Source: Nageia nagi (taxonomy: Eukaryota > Pinophyta). From it: a stretch of DNA of 64,000 nucleotides. Position 1 is the stretch's first letter. Each line of letters starts with the position of its first letter. Under the pieces are notes generated by a model, which had not been told where the DNA came from, searched no databases, and saw only the letters and a list, made by a program, of their open reading frames with translations. The translations under genes were made by a program, and so were the position numbers. Shown here piece after piece: positions 47,426 through 58,449 of the stretch. The stretch covers positions 176,080,001 to 176,144,000 of the forward strand of contig JBITNC010000001.1 of assembly GCA_050084985.1 (NCBI GenBank), written 5' to 3'.

Positions 47426-48605
47426 TGTAATGATAAATATACAATATCAAGTGCAAATTAGCTAATTCAATTAAATAAACCATAACATATGGTCTAGGGC
47501 ATCCAAAAATTGCATAAATAATACCACAATGCCAGCATCTAGCCCAAACTAGCAGATAACAATAAACAATAATAGAAAATGCCAACATATGGCTCATACA
47601 ATTGCATACATGCAAAGATAACTCAATATTATAAACATGACCAATTACATAATGTGAAATGGATATCAAATGGCCTAATGGTTATCTAATGATATGAGAT
47701 GAATAACAATACAATACCAATCTCTTAGAGCTAGATGTTGGCCTCCAAAGAGCCAACTAGGTCATAACAATGTTCTCAAGTTGGACAAATAGAGGGGATA
47801 TTCTTGATACCTTAGAACCCAAATCCTCTCCACCTAAGGAACCCTCATATAATATTAGAAACCATTGAAGGTAGAACTACAACCATGGAATACCATTGGA
47901 TGGGAAAGGGTGTTACATCAGTACCATAAAATAATAAGGTCCCTCAGCTTGATAGCCTTCCTAGATGTTGTAGCTAAGATTTTTCTTAGCACCACTAAAT
48001 ATTCTTATGCTCTGTATGGTATGAGTGTAATAATAATTAATCATATCTAGCAATGAGGCTCTAATATCCTTTTATAACACTTAGTTGGATCTGGATCTCA
48101 CCTAGGAATCATTCCCAACTCCTCTAATCTAATGTTAGCCTTCTCAAGGGTCCATAATGCCCATGGTGGGTTCCTAGGTATTAAGCATTCAAATGTGGGG
48201 CTTGGAGTGCCATAAATACCAATGTGGGGATTTAGAGTGCCATGCATGCCCAACATGGGTATAGAAGCCATGTGTGGAGGTAGAGTGTCATCATAAGCCA
48301 ACATAAGAATCTAGGAATCTCCCCAAGAATAACACATGTACATAAGTACTCATCCAATCTCCTAAGTGCTAAATAAACCTTAGGATTCCCATAAAATATG
48401 ATTGAGATCTTAAAGTATAATTAAACACCTAATCTATGCTTGGGAGGGAGATGTCCCACTTAGGGCTCACATAGGGTCCATTGATCCATTAATTCTTCTA
48501 TACCAAGTCTTAACTTAAAGTGTGAATGCAATAATAAAATATATTACAAAAGGGGAATCTTTTGGATTCCATAATTAATTACATGGATGCAAGGGGGACA
48601 TCACA
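47426..48605 (-). repeat. 5' LTR of G1
   Basis: 1180 bp, aligning along its length with 43064-44242. Followed by TSD GGTTT. Confidence 0.9.
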
Positions 48606-49362
48606 GGTTTATAATAACATTCAACATATCTCACAATGAATATGAGTTCTCCTTTTATAAGTGAGGATGATCATCTTCTAATATTACTTTGGGATGATCT
48701 AATGGTGGAGAGATGTGATCTATGTACTCTTGTATGCAATGATCAAGACATAAAGCCTTGACATAAGTGTAATCATATCTAAGGGCCTATAAAAGCCAAC
48801 ATGCAAGAGGGGGTGATTCTAAAGTATATTATGATCAATACCATCAGTCCATATACCTAGGTAGGAAACATAGAATCTTGGGATCCTTCAAAGCCCAACT
48901 TCCATGTTCTAGGGATGTTTACTTCCATTTAGATCACCAATGCTTAGTTCAAAGTGCTAGCTTCATCCTTAGAGTTACAAATATCCTTGTAGTTAGTGCA
49001 ATCACCTAGGGGGATGGTCTACCTTGAAGAGGGGAGCACTAATTACTAGGTATACATTTAGTACTAATATTGTAATCATCAAGGCTATAATACACAACAA
49101 CCTTTTAGTGCGACTAATATTGCATTTACATTTATAGTTACCTTGATATCACAAAGACATCATTAATTAGTATTTTGGAAAATTAATAAAAATAAATAAA
49201 TAAATAAAAGGATCATTTATTCCATAATTAGAGCATTATTGAGTCTCTAAGTGGAATTTCCATCATTTCTTCTAAATTATATTGATAAAAATACTCTTAA
49301 ATTAATGTTCCCATTTATTAGAGATGAATGAGGAAAAACACCTAAAACATGAGAATATTACA

Positions 49363-49367
49363 AGCAC
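49363..49367. repeat. TSD of G2m, right
   Basis: AGCAC, exact match to 37546-37550. Confidence 0.9.
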
Positions 49368-50094
49368 ATGGATCACATATCTCCACTATTACATAATCTT
49401 AATACAAAATTAGAAGATAATCACCCTCACCTATAAAAGGAGGACACTAAGTCATTATGAGACATATTGATTATTAATATTAAACTCCTTTTCTAGATTG
49501 AGTGTGAGAACTCTTTCTTTGCCACTTGTAGGGAAACCTGCATTTGAGGTATCAAGGTGGAGGCTACCATTGAACTTACTCTAGTCATCTTGAGAGAATG
49601 GTGCTAGTTCCATCATAGTTACTATAGAGCAAACCTGGTCTATGCCTCACTACTTATATGATTGGTGAGGCCCTAGATCCATCCAACATAATCCTATTGA
49701 AGGTATTCTTAGTACAAGCTCCTTATGTAGATAAAAATATTATAATTATGCTTTTTCCATTGTTATATCAATACAATTACATTATGTTGTTGAAATTTTG
49801 TTATTAATCTCATTATACTTAGATGTTGAGTTTTGTAGTGGTTTTGCATTATTAAGTTACTTTTTTTTCTCCTTGATTGACTCATTAGAATACTAAAGGT
49901 GTTAAATTCATATTTGCTCTTCATAGCTAGATGTTGGATTTTGGAGGTATATTTGCAATTTTAATTTTGTATTTACCCTTTCTACCAAGTTGTTAGATTA
50001 TTTATGCATTTTTGGTGATAATTTCAAATCTTAGAACCAACTATCCCTCTCCTAACACATGTTTGAGGAGTGATCCCTAGTTTGGATCATCATA
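49368..50094 (+). repeat. G2p 3' LTR, right piece
   Basis: Continues the LTR with the TATA box TATAAAAG (49432-49439) and ends TTTGGATCATCATA. Sequence after 50094 is LINE. Confidence 0.88.
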
Positions 50095-51219
50095 ATTTTT
50101 TTGGGAAGAAATGGAATAGTCCAAGACTTCAAAGCCAGAGGTATTATTTATTAAAATTGATTTCACTAAACCATATGATATAATTGAAAGGCCCTTATTT
50201 ACTAATTGTAATCCCATCACTCTTTTTAATGTGAGAAATAATATTATTACTAAATCTTTAGCCCTAAATCTTATACCCTTATTGCTCCTAATTTTTTGGT
50301 ATGAGAAAACTAGTTTTGTTCAAAGTAAGTATATTTTAGATAATATTTTGGTGATTTAGGAAGGAATGGAATCGACTTGGAATTCAAATAATGAGGAGTT
50401 ATTTATTATAATTGATTTAGCTAAATCTTATAATATAATTGAATGGTCCTTCATTACTAATATGCTTTAGGAACTTAGCTTTGGTCAATATTTCATTAAC
50501 ATTATTCATATGTTATTTAGAGAAGCTCTAATAATTATTACCTTGAATAATAGTCAATATGAAGTTATCCAACTTGGTTAGTCTTTTTGCCAAGGTTTCC
50601 CTCTTACTCCTTCCTTATTCATTCTTTTTTTTTGAAGCCTTTGGTTATATTCTTTCTCACAAGTCAGCTCAAGGTCAAATTTGGGAAATATCTCTTCCTA
50701 ATTTTGATCATAAACTTATTAATGGGTACTTTATTAATAATTACTTCTTGATGACATGGCAAGATGAGCAATCATTCACTTCTTCTATAAATTGCATGGA
50801 TATGTTCTACCTTGCTTCTCAATCTAATTTTTAATGGATGAAAACCTCCTATTATAAATAATCTTAGAAACCTCTCCCTGAGTGGTTGTTGCACACTTGT
50901 TGGAGTTAGATTCAACCTAGTGAAGTTTTAAAATTCTATGGCATTCCCTTTTCTTTTCAAGGTTCATTGACTCAATTTGGAAAATATGTTGTTCAAAAAG
51001 TAGAGAAGAAGTTTCCTTATTTATCCTTTAATAAGCTTTATTTATCTAATACATACCAAATTTATTCTAAAATTCTAGCTTATACTCATGTTTATTACCT
51101 ATATTATTAGGTCCCATCTATATCTTGCTATATAAGAAGCTTGAGAAGCTTATTAGAGACTTTCTCTAGGTTAGATATGTTTTCACAAGAGGCTTCCTAT
51201 AGGATGGAAAAAATGTGAA

Positions 51220-51962
51220 TAATAGTAATGGCCAAAGATAAATGATAGAGAAAATAAATGATATTTAATGAACAATAAATCAATGCTTATCAATATAAGA
51301 ATTCATATACTTACATGTTATATATGAAATGAAGTAAGAAATGAATGAGTAAGGATAAGAAAAAGATACCATAAAAATAATAGATCATTGAACTATTAGA
51401 AAAGGACCATCATCAATCCTCAATGAGCCATCATCGATCCTCCATAGTATCAATTGGTACTCAATGGATTGTCATTGATCCTCAACAGATTGTAATTGAC
51501 CCTCTTTTGGATGAGTTACATATCAAGATTGAGGTCAATGCTTCATTCATCTACTTATATGTTATATGTATGCACAAGAACAAAATAATAGCTCATATAA
51601 AAAAATAGAGTATCCAAATTCCAATCTTGATAAGATGGTGTTGAAGAATACATAAGTGGGAATATGCCATTATCAAGCTCATAATAAGTTACCAAATATA
51701 TATTAATAGTAGACTTATGTGTATAAGAGATTTATTAGGGAATCCATGATATAACCCACTCCTTTGTTTAGCACCCACACCTTGGGCGAAGCATCACCTA
51801 CAAAATATAATGCACATTAGTCCACTATTATATTGATAGTAATGAAATATTACCAAGCAACTTGATAATTTATATTTATTTATTTTAGTTTGTTATATAA
51901 ATTAAGTAAACTTAATTTATATAACTACACTTCCATGGAGTAGAATAGGATATTTATTACCT
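51220..51962. other. Unresolved insertion in the LINE
   Basis: LINE coding (GWKKC-type block) stops near 51219 and resumes near 51962 (YGRMGVI). The AT-rich stretch between has a few short repeats (ATCGATCCTC and ATTGATCCTCAA words, 51413-51500) and a perfect palindrome. No terminal repeats or TSD were found. Confidence 0.5.
51892..51925. repeat. Perfect 16-bp inverted repeat, 2-base spacer
   Basis: Left arm GTTATATAAATTAAGT, spacer AA, right arm ACTTAATTTATATAAC. It could extrude as a cruciform. It may belong to the unresolved insertion. Confidence 0.9.
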
Positions 51963-53789
51963 TCTTAAATCCTATGGTAGAATGGGTGTTATTTGATTGT
52001 CAAAAATAAGATTTTCCCTTAGGTGCTATGTGGATAATTTGAGATTTAATAGGTGATGAGAAATGGAAAATCCTCATCAAATGTTACCTCTCTAAAGGTT
52101 TACCTTAGGGTAATCAATTTTTACAAGGTATTAGCTTACAGATTATTCTTACAGCATTATTACCATAAAAATCCTTGACTCTTTTATCATCAAGAATATC
52201 TAGAAATATTGGGAGGGAATCAAGCCATGGCTCTCTTAGATTTATATTATCAAGAAGGATCCTCCCTTTATACTATTAATGTTTGGTGATCCCATGTTAT
52301 CATGTATTAAGGTTAATCCATTTGCCAAGAGTAGTGGATAAGAGCTATGTGCTTCATTAGAAAGGAAATTGCTTGAAATTTAGATTTTTACTCTATTCAT
52401 ACTAGGCATTAGATCCCATTGGACTCTCTCAAGTAGTTTTATAAATTAAAATATGAAGATAAAGCTACTTATGATATGGTTATTGACCAAATTCCCTTTT
52501 CTATATGGTGTAAATTATTAAATCATTTTCAAAGGCCTTTATAGGTTGATTAGTTTTGGCCTAATAATGTGCCTTTGCTACATTATAAGGATCATATTGG
52601 TTGTAATTGGGTCTTCCCTCATGTTTTGATGGCTAGATCTCTCAATAAAAAATGGGATTTAATCTCCTCACCTTCTAGATGGAGCACTCAATTCAAAATA
52701 GCTTAGGCCCCTTATCTATAACCTAAGTAAGCTTTCTTTCTATGGAGTTTAATTCATAAATAATTACTTTTAGGATACCATTTAAAATACCTTGGTGTTC
52801 AAAACCCTACTTATGCTTTTGTTTAGAACTTAACGATTTTATGCATCCTTTTTGAAATTGTAGACAGGCTAAGCTTGCATGGAAAGATATCCTTTCTTTC
52901 TTCAAACCTTTCATGCTCAACTCTTATACTTGGTCTAATGTTATTCTAGGTGATCCTTTTGATTTTTCATAATAGCTTAATGTTGCATAGAATATTTTTA
53001 GAATTAATACTCCTTTCTATACTTGGAAGTCTTGTAATAAAGTATTGTTTACCTAATAAGATACTTTTGATTCTTTTTCTCTTATTGATGAATATAATAT
53101 TCTTTATGACTGCTAATTATAGATTATTATTCAAGTGGAAAACATCAATGTGGAGATGCAATATTGTAGGAATTTAATTGACCATTGGGGAATACCCCTT
53201 GCACTATGAGAAAGATCCCCCGAAATCAACCAACCAAGGGACATTATAGGTTGCACTCCCATTCTCAACAAATCTTGTATTCTCAACCTTTAAATCTGCC
53301 TATAAAAAGGCATTAGTCCTAACCTCCCCCTAGTAAGATGCATCCCATTACCTATGGAGAGAGCCCTTCCTACCACACCTTTAGTTGGTATGTTCAACCT
53401 ATAACTTTTGAATACATTATTGGACGGGATGATAGTACCATTTCTCCCATGAGTGATTAGGAAAATCCTTTAGGATGATATTAATGCTTTTAATGATGAG
53501 GGATGGAATTTCTCAATATCTTCTTTTGGTGATTCGCACTATGTGTATGTGGAAGATAATTTTGAACATAATTGATATAGCTTTAATAATATCTAATGAT
53601 GAATAGTTAGTTATTGCTCCTTACTTTTGATGAATGGTTTTTAGCCTACTTAGTATTTAGCATCTATAGTAACAATTTTTACCTAAACTCTTAGGTTAGT
53701 ATGCTTTTTTGGGGTGTGTTAATACCACCCACCCTTTTTGTATAGAATATTTTTTTAATATAATTAGCTCTTTCATTTTAAAAAAAATA

Positions 53790-55640
53790 ACTTAAGTTCT
53801 GATTTAAGTGATTTATAACTTTATGCATATACCAACCATTTATTTATTTTTTATAATTATGCATGAATTTATATATTATTTTCATTAGTTTTTACTTTAT
53901 TTTAAGAAAATATCCACTTGATTAGTTATCTTTTTTTTTATTAATTTGGAAGATGGATTTTTAAAGGAATCCTAAACTTTTATAAAAGTTCTCTTAAAAT
54001 AAGCATTAAGCTCAAGAACGAGATAGGAAACCTTATGCCACCTAATCCTCCAAAATCACAAAACACTAAATTGAGCTTCATTATATCCCATCACCAATAA
54101 GAGAGAAAACAAAAAAAAGCTAACTAAGGCTTCATTGTAACCAACCGAGACAAAGACACACTAAAACAAAAAATCAAGGCTTCATTGTAGCCATATGAAA
54201 CACTTCCAATGACACTTCAAGTATCCACCCAAATATACATTACTTTATAACTTCATCCACCAAGTCCCTAATAATTTGAACTATAGGGTATTTTTCATCC
54301 TAAGCATTGATTCTAAAATCTTGATGATAGTTCCTTTCTAGAAGGTGGTCATATGAGTGGCTTTTATAGGGGGGTAATTTTGCACATCCTCATTGTTGTC
54401 CATTAGGTAGTTTGGGTTGCCTTCATTTAGAGTCATATTTCCTTTCTATTAAATTCTAGGACTCACCTTACTTTCCTAATTTCCCATTTATGGCCTTTTA
54501 TTACCCTCTTCCTCCTCTAGCTCCTCCTCTACCTCCAAATATTCTAAGGTAGTATCCTCCATATACATTGAATCCTTACCATATTTCCTCAAACTATAGC
54601 CTCTCCTAGGTTTTAAAGTCTAATTCAGATCCTCAATTTTTAATGTTTTGGATGACCTTGGCCCTAAAATCTCCACGAGAACTAAGAACAAGTTTGAAAT
54701 GAGAGAAAAAATAAAATAAATCTTATCTTGGATCTTTCTCTAATGTATAAAGTACTTGAAGATCATCTTTATCAAAACTTGATGGAATGGTGCCTCACAT
54801 CTTCACCTCTGTATATCCTTTGTTGTTTTATCTAACTTGATGTAAAAGAAAGATATGATATTCATATTTAGGCTACAAATATGATGAATCAAACAAAAGT
54901 GAAAGATACTAATCCAATCCTCAGAGGTATCCATAGTTATGTACTAAATTATCACCTTTCCAATCTCTCCTCATGGCTTTAGTAAAGAATCATGAGGAAG
55001 GGTGGGTGTGACAAAATGAGTCCATATAAAGAGGAAGACTTGCAAGAAGATGAGATTAACTTTTAACTTCTTATTTTTTAATAACTTTTTAATTTTTAAG
55101 AATTAAAAAAAAAAGATATGAGGATAAACTATAGATAATTCTCTACAAAATTTTAAAAAAATTGAAAATTTGATATGTTTAGGTCAAATTATGCATGTCG
55201 AACATGAGCAATTTTCAAAATAAAAACCATGACTAATACAAAATTAATAACACAAAAATATTCATGCAAAAATTATAAAAAAAAATATCTAGGACAATCT
55301 TCAATGTATTAGGTATCTTTTCCCAAAAGTATTTAAAAAACTACTTTGATTTAGGTCAAATTATGCTTGTTGGATATGTGTATGGTATGGTCCTAAAAAT
55401 GTATATTTAAAAAAATAATTTATACTCATCATTGTTGAAATTTTAATTTTTATTATATATGAATTAGAATAAATTACATATTTAAAAACTAGACTTTGAG
55501 TACTACATTTTCACTTTAGTGATCTTTTTCAAGATTCCATGTCTAAGTGCTTCAAATTTTGAGATCAATTATGAAGAAACATAAAAATCAATGAACACTT
55601 CAACTTTTGGCCATAAAGTGGACCCAACTTCTTATAATGA
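53790..55640. other. AT-rich stretch, no gene seen
   Basis: No reading frame above noise and no LTR ends. Contains a local pair of similar passages with ACTAAGGCTTCATTGTA-type words (54120-54195). Confidence 0.5.
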
Positions 55641-56520
55641 CTTGAAATACCTCTTTTTTTCATGAGGTATAGGATACTCACTTGCTCTAAACTTAATGAT
55701 TTCCATCTTGAGACTATGATTATCTCTATGAACTAGCTCTCCATCTACTAACAAATTAGTAACTTGGGCTAAAAGGGCTTGATTCACCTTGAATTCGAGC
55801 CCAAATATCTTTGTTGGCCCTTCACTCTAGCTTGCAGCAAATTAACAAGAGAGTCCATCATCATGCCCATCAAATTTTTTTGAAAACTCCAAGAACCCAC
55901 CCTCTTCTAGAACTTTTACGAACTTCTTCTTACACTACTAAGCTCTAAAGCTTAAGCAAGTCTCCATGAGTGCATCATAAGTTCTCTTCAAAACTATATT
56001 CATCACAAGATGCCAAGCAATAGCTTTCATGAGATACATGTCATAGATACAACCATTGTTAATATAACATATTATCTTACCTTAATGTAAGAATTAATTG
56101 TGACAAATCATGAAAGATCCATGACTGATTCCCAAATCTCACCTATTGAATGGATGATAGCTACAAGGGGGTTAATGGTTTGTTGTATGTCTTCCACATG
56201 TCCCCCATTTACTTCCTTCCTTGATTTGCATAAAAGGGCAATAAATAAGGCATCCCCTCTTAGTCCCATTTGTACTATGGATAGCCAAACTGACTTTTCA
56301 AGTACTCCTTAGAAAAGAGCATTGTATCATGGTAATTTTTCCCTCTAGTGATTTGGGGCATTTTAAAGAGCACCAAATACCACATTTCCTTAACCTTCCT
56401 ATCTCACTCCGTGGGTCCCTCTTTCCACTTACATAGAACCTAAAAGTCCTCATTATCCTTAGATAAACTTCTAAAAACATATACCTCTTCCACATCATCA
56501 CTTCCTCCTTTTTTGCTTGC
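55641..56520 (-). pseudogene. Unassigned minus-strand coding-like stretch
   Basis: Read on the minus strand, several pieces have protein-like composition: WYLVLFKMPQITREKNYHD, then MPYLLPFYANQGRK and GDMWKTYNKPLTPL (56150-56400). These are interrupted by a few TAG or TGA codons in one frame. Two splice-donor-like sites follow on the same strand: AAG then GTAAGATAAT (GT at 56079-56080) and GCAA then GTGAGTATCC (GT at 55680-55681). I do not recognise the family. It could be a decayed host gene fragment or an element gene. Start and end are approximate. Confidence 0.35.
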
Positions 56521-57299
56521 TAAAATTGGTTGTAATTTTATTTAAATGAATTTTATAATAGTATTGAATGAATGATATCTTTTAAATCCAATAGTTTATA
56601 AGACCTTAAAAAAAAATTCAAACATACAATATACATCATTTATGTATTTAATAGATTATTTTCAACTAAATTAAGATTCATAATAACTTAGGTTTATCTA
56701 ATGTATTTGTATAATATAAATTCAATGGTAGAAAATAAATTAAAATATTATTTATTATTATTACTCATATAAAATAGTATTTTTTAAAGTAATTTATATC
56801 ATTATGTTCAAAAGATACCAATAAAACCAATTATATGAAAGTGAAAGCATTTTTGTTCCCTCTACTCTTACTAAGTTAGAAAACACAAATACAAAGAAAT
56901 AACAACTCCCTTAATTTTTTTTTTGCTTTCCTTTATCTATTATCTACATTCCTCCATTTTCCAAAAAAAGCAAAATGAAAGCAAATAAAAAATGCATAAA
57001 CAATTTCATTATTTGTATAACTATGAAAATAATCTATTAATACAAGTAAACTATAATAAAAAGTGATGATAACCAAAAGGTACCTTCCAATTATTCTTAT
57101 TTATGATACATAAAAATATCAAATTCATTTAAGTGATTTATAACTTGTATATAAATCATCTATTTATTTGATTTTTGTAATAGTAATAAAATATTTTAAT
57201 CGATTTATGCTTTTAGCTTCAATAATATATAATAACCATCCACTTTCTTATTATTTATATTATACTTGTAACTATATTGAAGTGACTTCTATGATATTG
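56521..57299. other. AT-rich stretch, nothing recognised
   Basis: No reading frame or repeat could be supported. Confidence 0.6.
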
Positions 57300-57304
57300 T
57301 ATGG
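57300..57304. repeat. TSD of the PMD-carrying LTR element, left
   Basis: TATGG, repeated at 62117-62121. Confidence 0.9.
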
Positions 57305-58040
57305 TGTAGATGCCTAAAAATGATTCATTATTTATTTAATAAATCATATGTAGCATGTTGAATGATTAAAAGGCAATAATGTATAAATAAATATATAATG
57401 TTATTATATTGCAATACCATGTGCTAGGCCCAATGTAATATGATATACCATAGTTTATATTCAAGTTATCTTGAATATTGAAATGATTATTGTTATTGAT
57501 ATGTGTCAAATTTCACCCCTTTTTATTTCCTTATAGTTTATAAATATTGGAGGTGAAGATTGACATCCCTATTGAAAATCTGTGATAGGTGGTTGTCCCA
57601 AACATTGTACCAACAGTATCTCTTGATGCCATCTATCTTTGAGAGCTTGTTAACTCTCTAAGTTTTGTAATCTCTCTCTTGCACACAACATAAAATTTCC
57701 CTTTCCAATGTGTTGACAGTGTGAGACTCCTATGGTGCCATTGATGTGCATCTTTTAGATCATAAAGTCCAAACTTCAGGTAATGACTCATGATATCACT
57801 CTAACCAACATCTGTTGCAAGATCATCTAAAATTTGATCATGATCCTTTGAATGCTCATTGTTATCTAATCTTGAGGATTATACATATATTGGCTACATG
57901 CCCCACTCTATATTAGGTTTTTATATGTTTCATATATATTGCTTGTAATCGCATATAGAGTTATTATTCATTGTATTTGTAGACCATATGTATATTTATT
58001 CTACCATTTATTTATTATTTACACATTTTTTGGATCTACA
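57305..58040 (+). repeat. 5' LTR of the PMD-carrying element
   Basis: Starts TGTAGATGCC, ends GGATCTACA. TATA box TATAAATA at 57539-57546. Confidence 0.9.
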
Positions 58041-58449
58041 TTTTATTGAACCTAAAATTCTTATACACATAGGTCTTAACCTAAGGTATCCTTTTGAAAA
58101 TTCATGAATCTAAGGCCTAGGTGACCATACTATAGGCCACCCTAACCAAGAGGGATTCATGAATTGCTACCCTAGAGCAATCCATGAAGAGCTTACAAGA
58201 GAGGTTGATAATGCCACCCCCATATCAGCAGTGGCCTTTCATATAAGGGCAAATGGACAAGTTAGAGGTGAAGGAGATTATTGCTCTCAAGGTCAAGTAT
58301 GCAAGAGTGAAGACCCTTCTCAAGAGCCATAGAGTGATGAAGAGTAGGATCTCACATGATACATTAGGGATGATAGCTAGTGGTAGTATCGATAGGGTTA
58401 GGGATAGGATGAGATATACTACCAATATCCTTACCTCTAATGAGTGGAT
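58041..58449. other. Interior between the 5' LTR and the PMD fragment
   Basis: Contains one 66-codon plus frame (58253-58453, MDKLEVKEIIALKVKYA). It is rich in Lys and Arg with no recognised domain and may be chance. No typical primer site was seen after 58040. Confidence 0.4.

Larger units (their letters stand above)
43064..48605 (-). mobile_element. Ty3-gypsy element G1, gag-less
   Basis: 5542 bp on the minus strand, with 3' LTR 43064-44242 and 5' LTR 47426-48605, PBS 47413-47424, and PPT next to the left LTR. The interior holds RT, RNase H and integrase remnants, but only about 250 bp separates the PBS from pre-RT sequence. Gag and protease are therefore missing. LTR starts TGTGACATCCCC. 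It is inserted in the 5' LTR of G2m. LTR copies have drifted visibly, so it is older than C. Confidence 0.9.
37551..49362 (-). mobile_element. Gypsy-like element G2m, minus strand
   Basis: A minus-strand element with 3' LTR 37551-39002 and 5' LTR 42250-49362 (the latter split by G1). PBS is at 42236-42248, PPT at 39003-39016, TSD AGCAC at 37546-37550 and 49363-49367. It is the same family as G2p, inserted head-to-head into the 3' LTR of that element. The interior of only 3.2 kb has a leader minisatellite and one unfamiliar reading frame, no gag-pol. It is presumably mobilised in trans by an unknown partner. Confidence 0.88.
42250..49362 (-). repeat. 5' LTR of G2m, split by G1
   Basis: Pieces 42250-43063 and 48611-49362 total about 1.57 kb and align with 37551-39002. 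They join across the G1 insertion at GGATTTATAATCAAATTC in the uninterrupted copy (38239-38256). Confidence 0.9.
9397..50094 (+). mobile_element. Gypsy-like element G2p, host of the nested insertions
   Basis: The 5' LTR (9397 to 28841, interrupted) and 3' LTR (36906 to 50094, interrupted) flank about 8 kb of interior. The order is LTR, PBS 28843-28855, leader, coding remnant, PPT 36889-36905, LTR, all in plus orientation. The left flank (LINE RT copy 3) and right flank (its continuation) are two halves of one LINE unit, so this is a single insertion into the LINE. A clean TSD is no longer visible. There is no gag-pol signature in the interior. Confidence 0.8.
50095..53789 (+). pseudogene. L1-type LINE, right part with RT end and 3' tail
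   Basis: It completes RT tandem copy 3 and holds copy 4 (50201-50455). The normal RT continuation follows: LQELSFGQYFIN, then CQGFPLTPSLFIL (50585-50640) and EAFGYILSHKSAQ. Later LINE coding follows (FTRGF near 51180; LGAMWII and GDEKWKILIK around 52020-52080). The 3' end has the plant L1 signature GGGGTGTGTTAATACC (about 53710), TTTTTGTATAG and an A-rich tail at 53777-53789. Many stops. About 0.74 kb of unrelated sequence interrupts it (51220-51962). It would encode the LINE replicase; this copy is dead. Confidence 0.85.

Noticed and set aside
49363-50094. Solo LTR of the G2 family
   Set aside because: The TSD AGCAC of G2m and the matching sequence at 36906-37550 show it is the displaced right part of the G2p 3' LTR.
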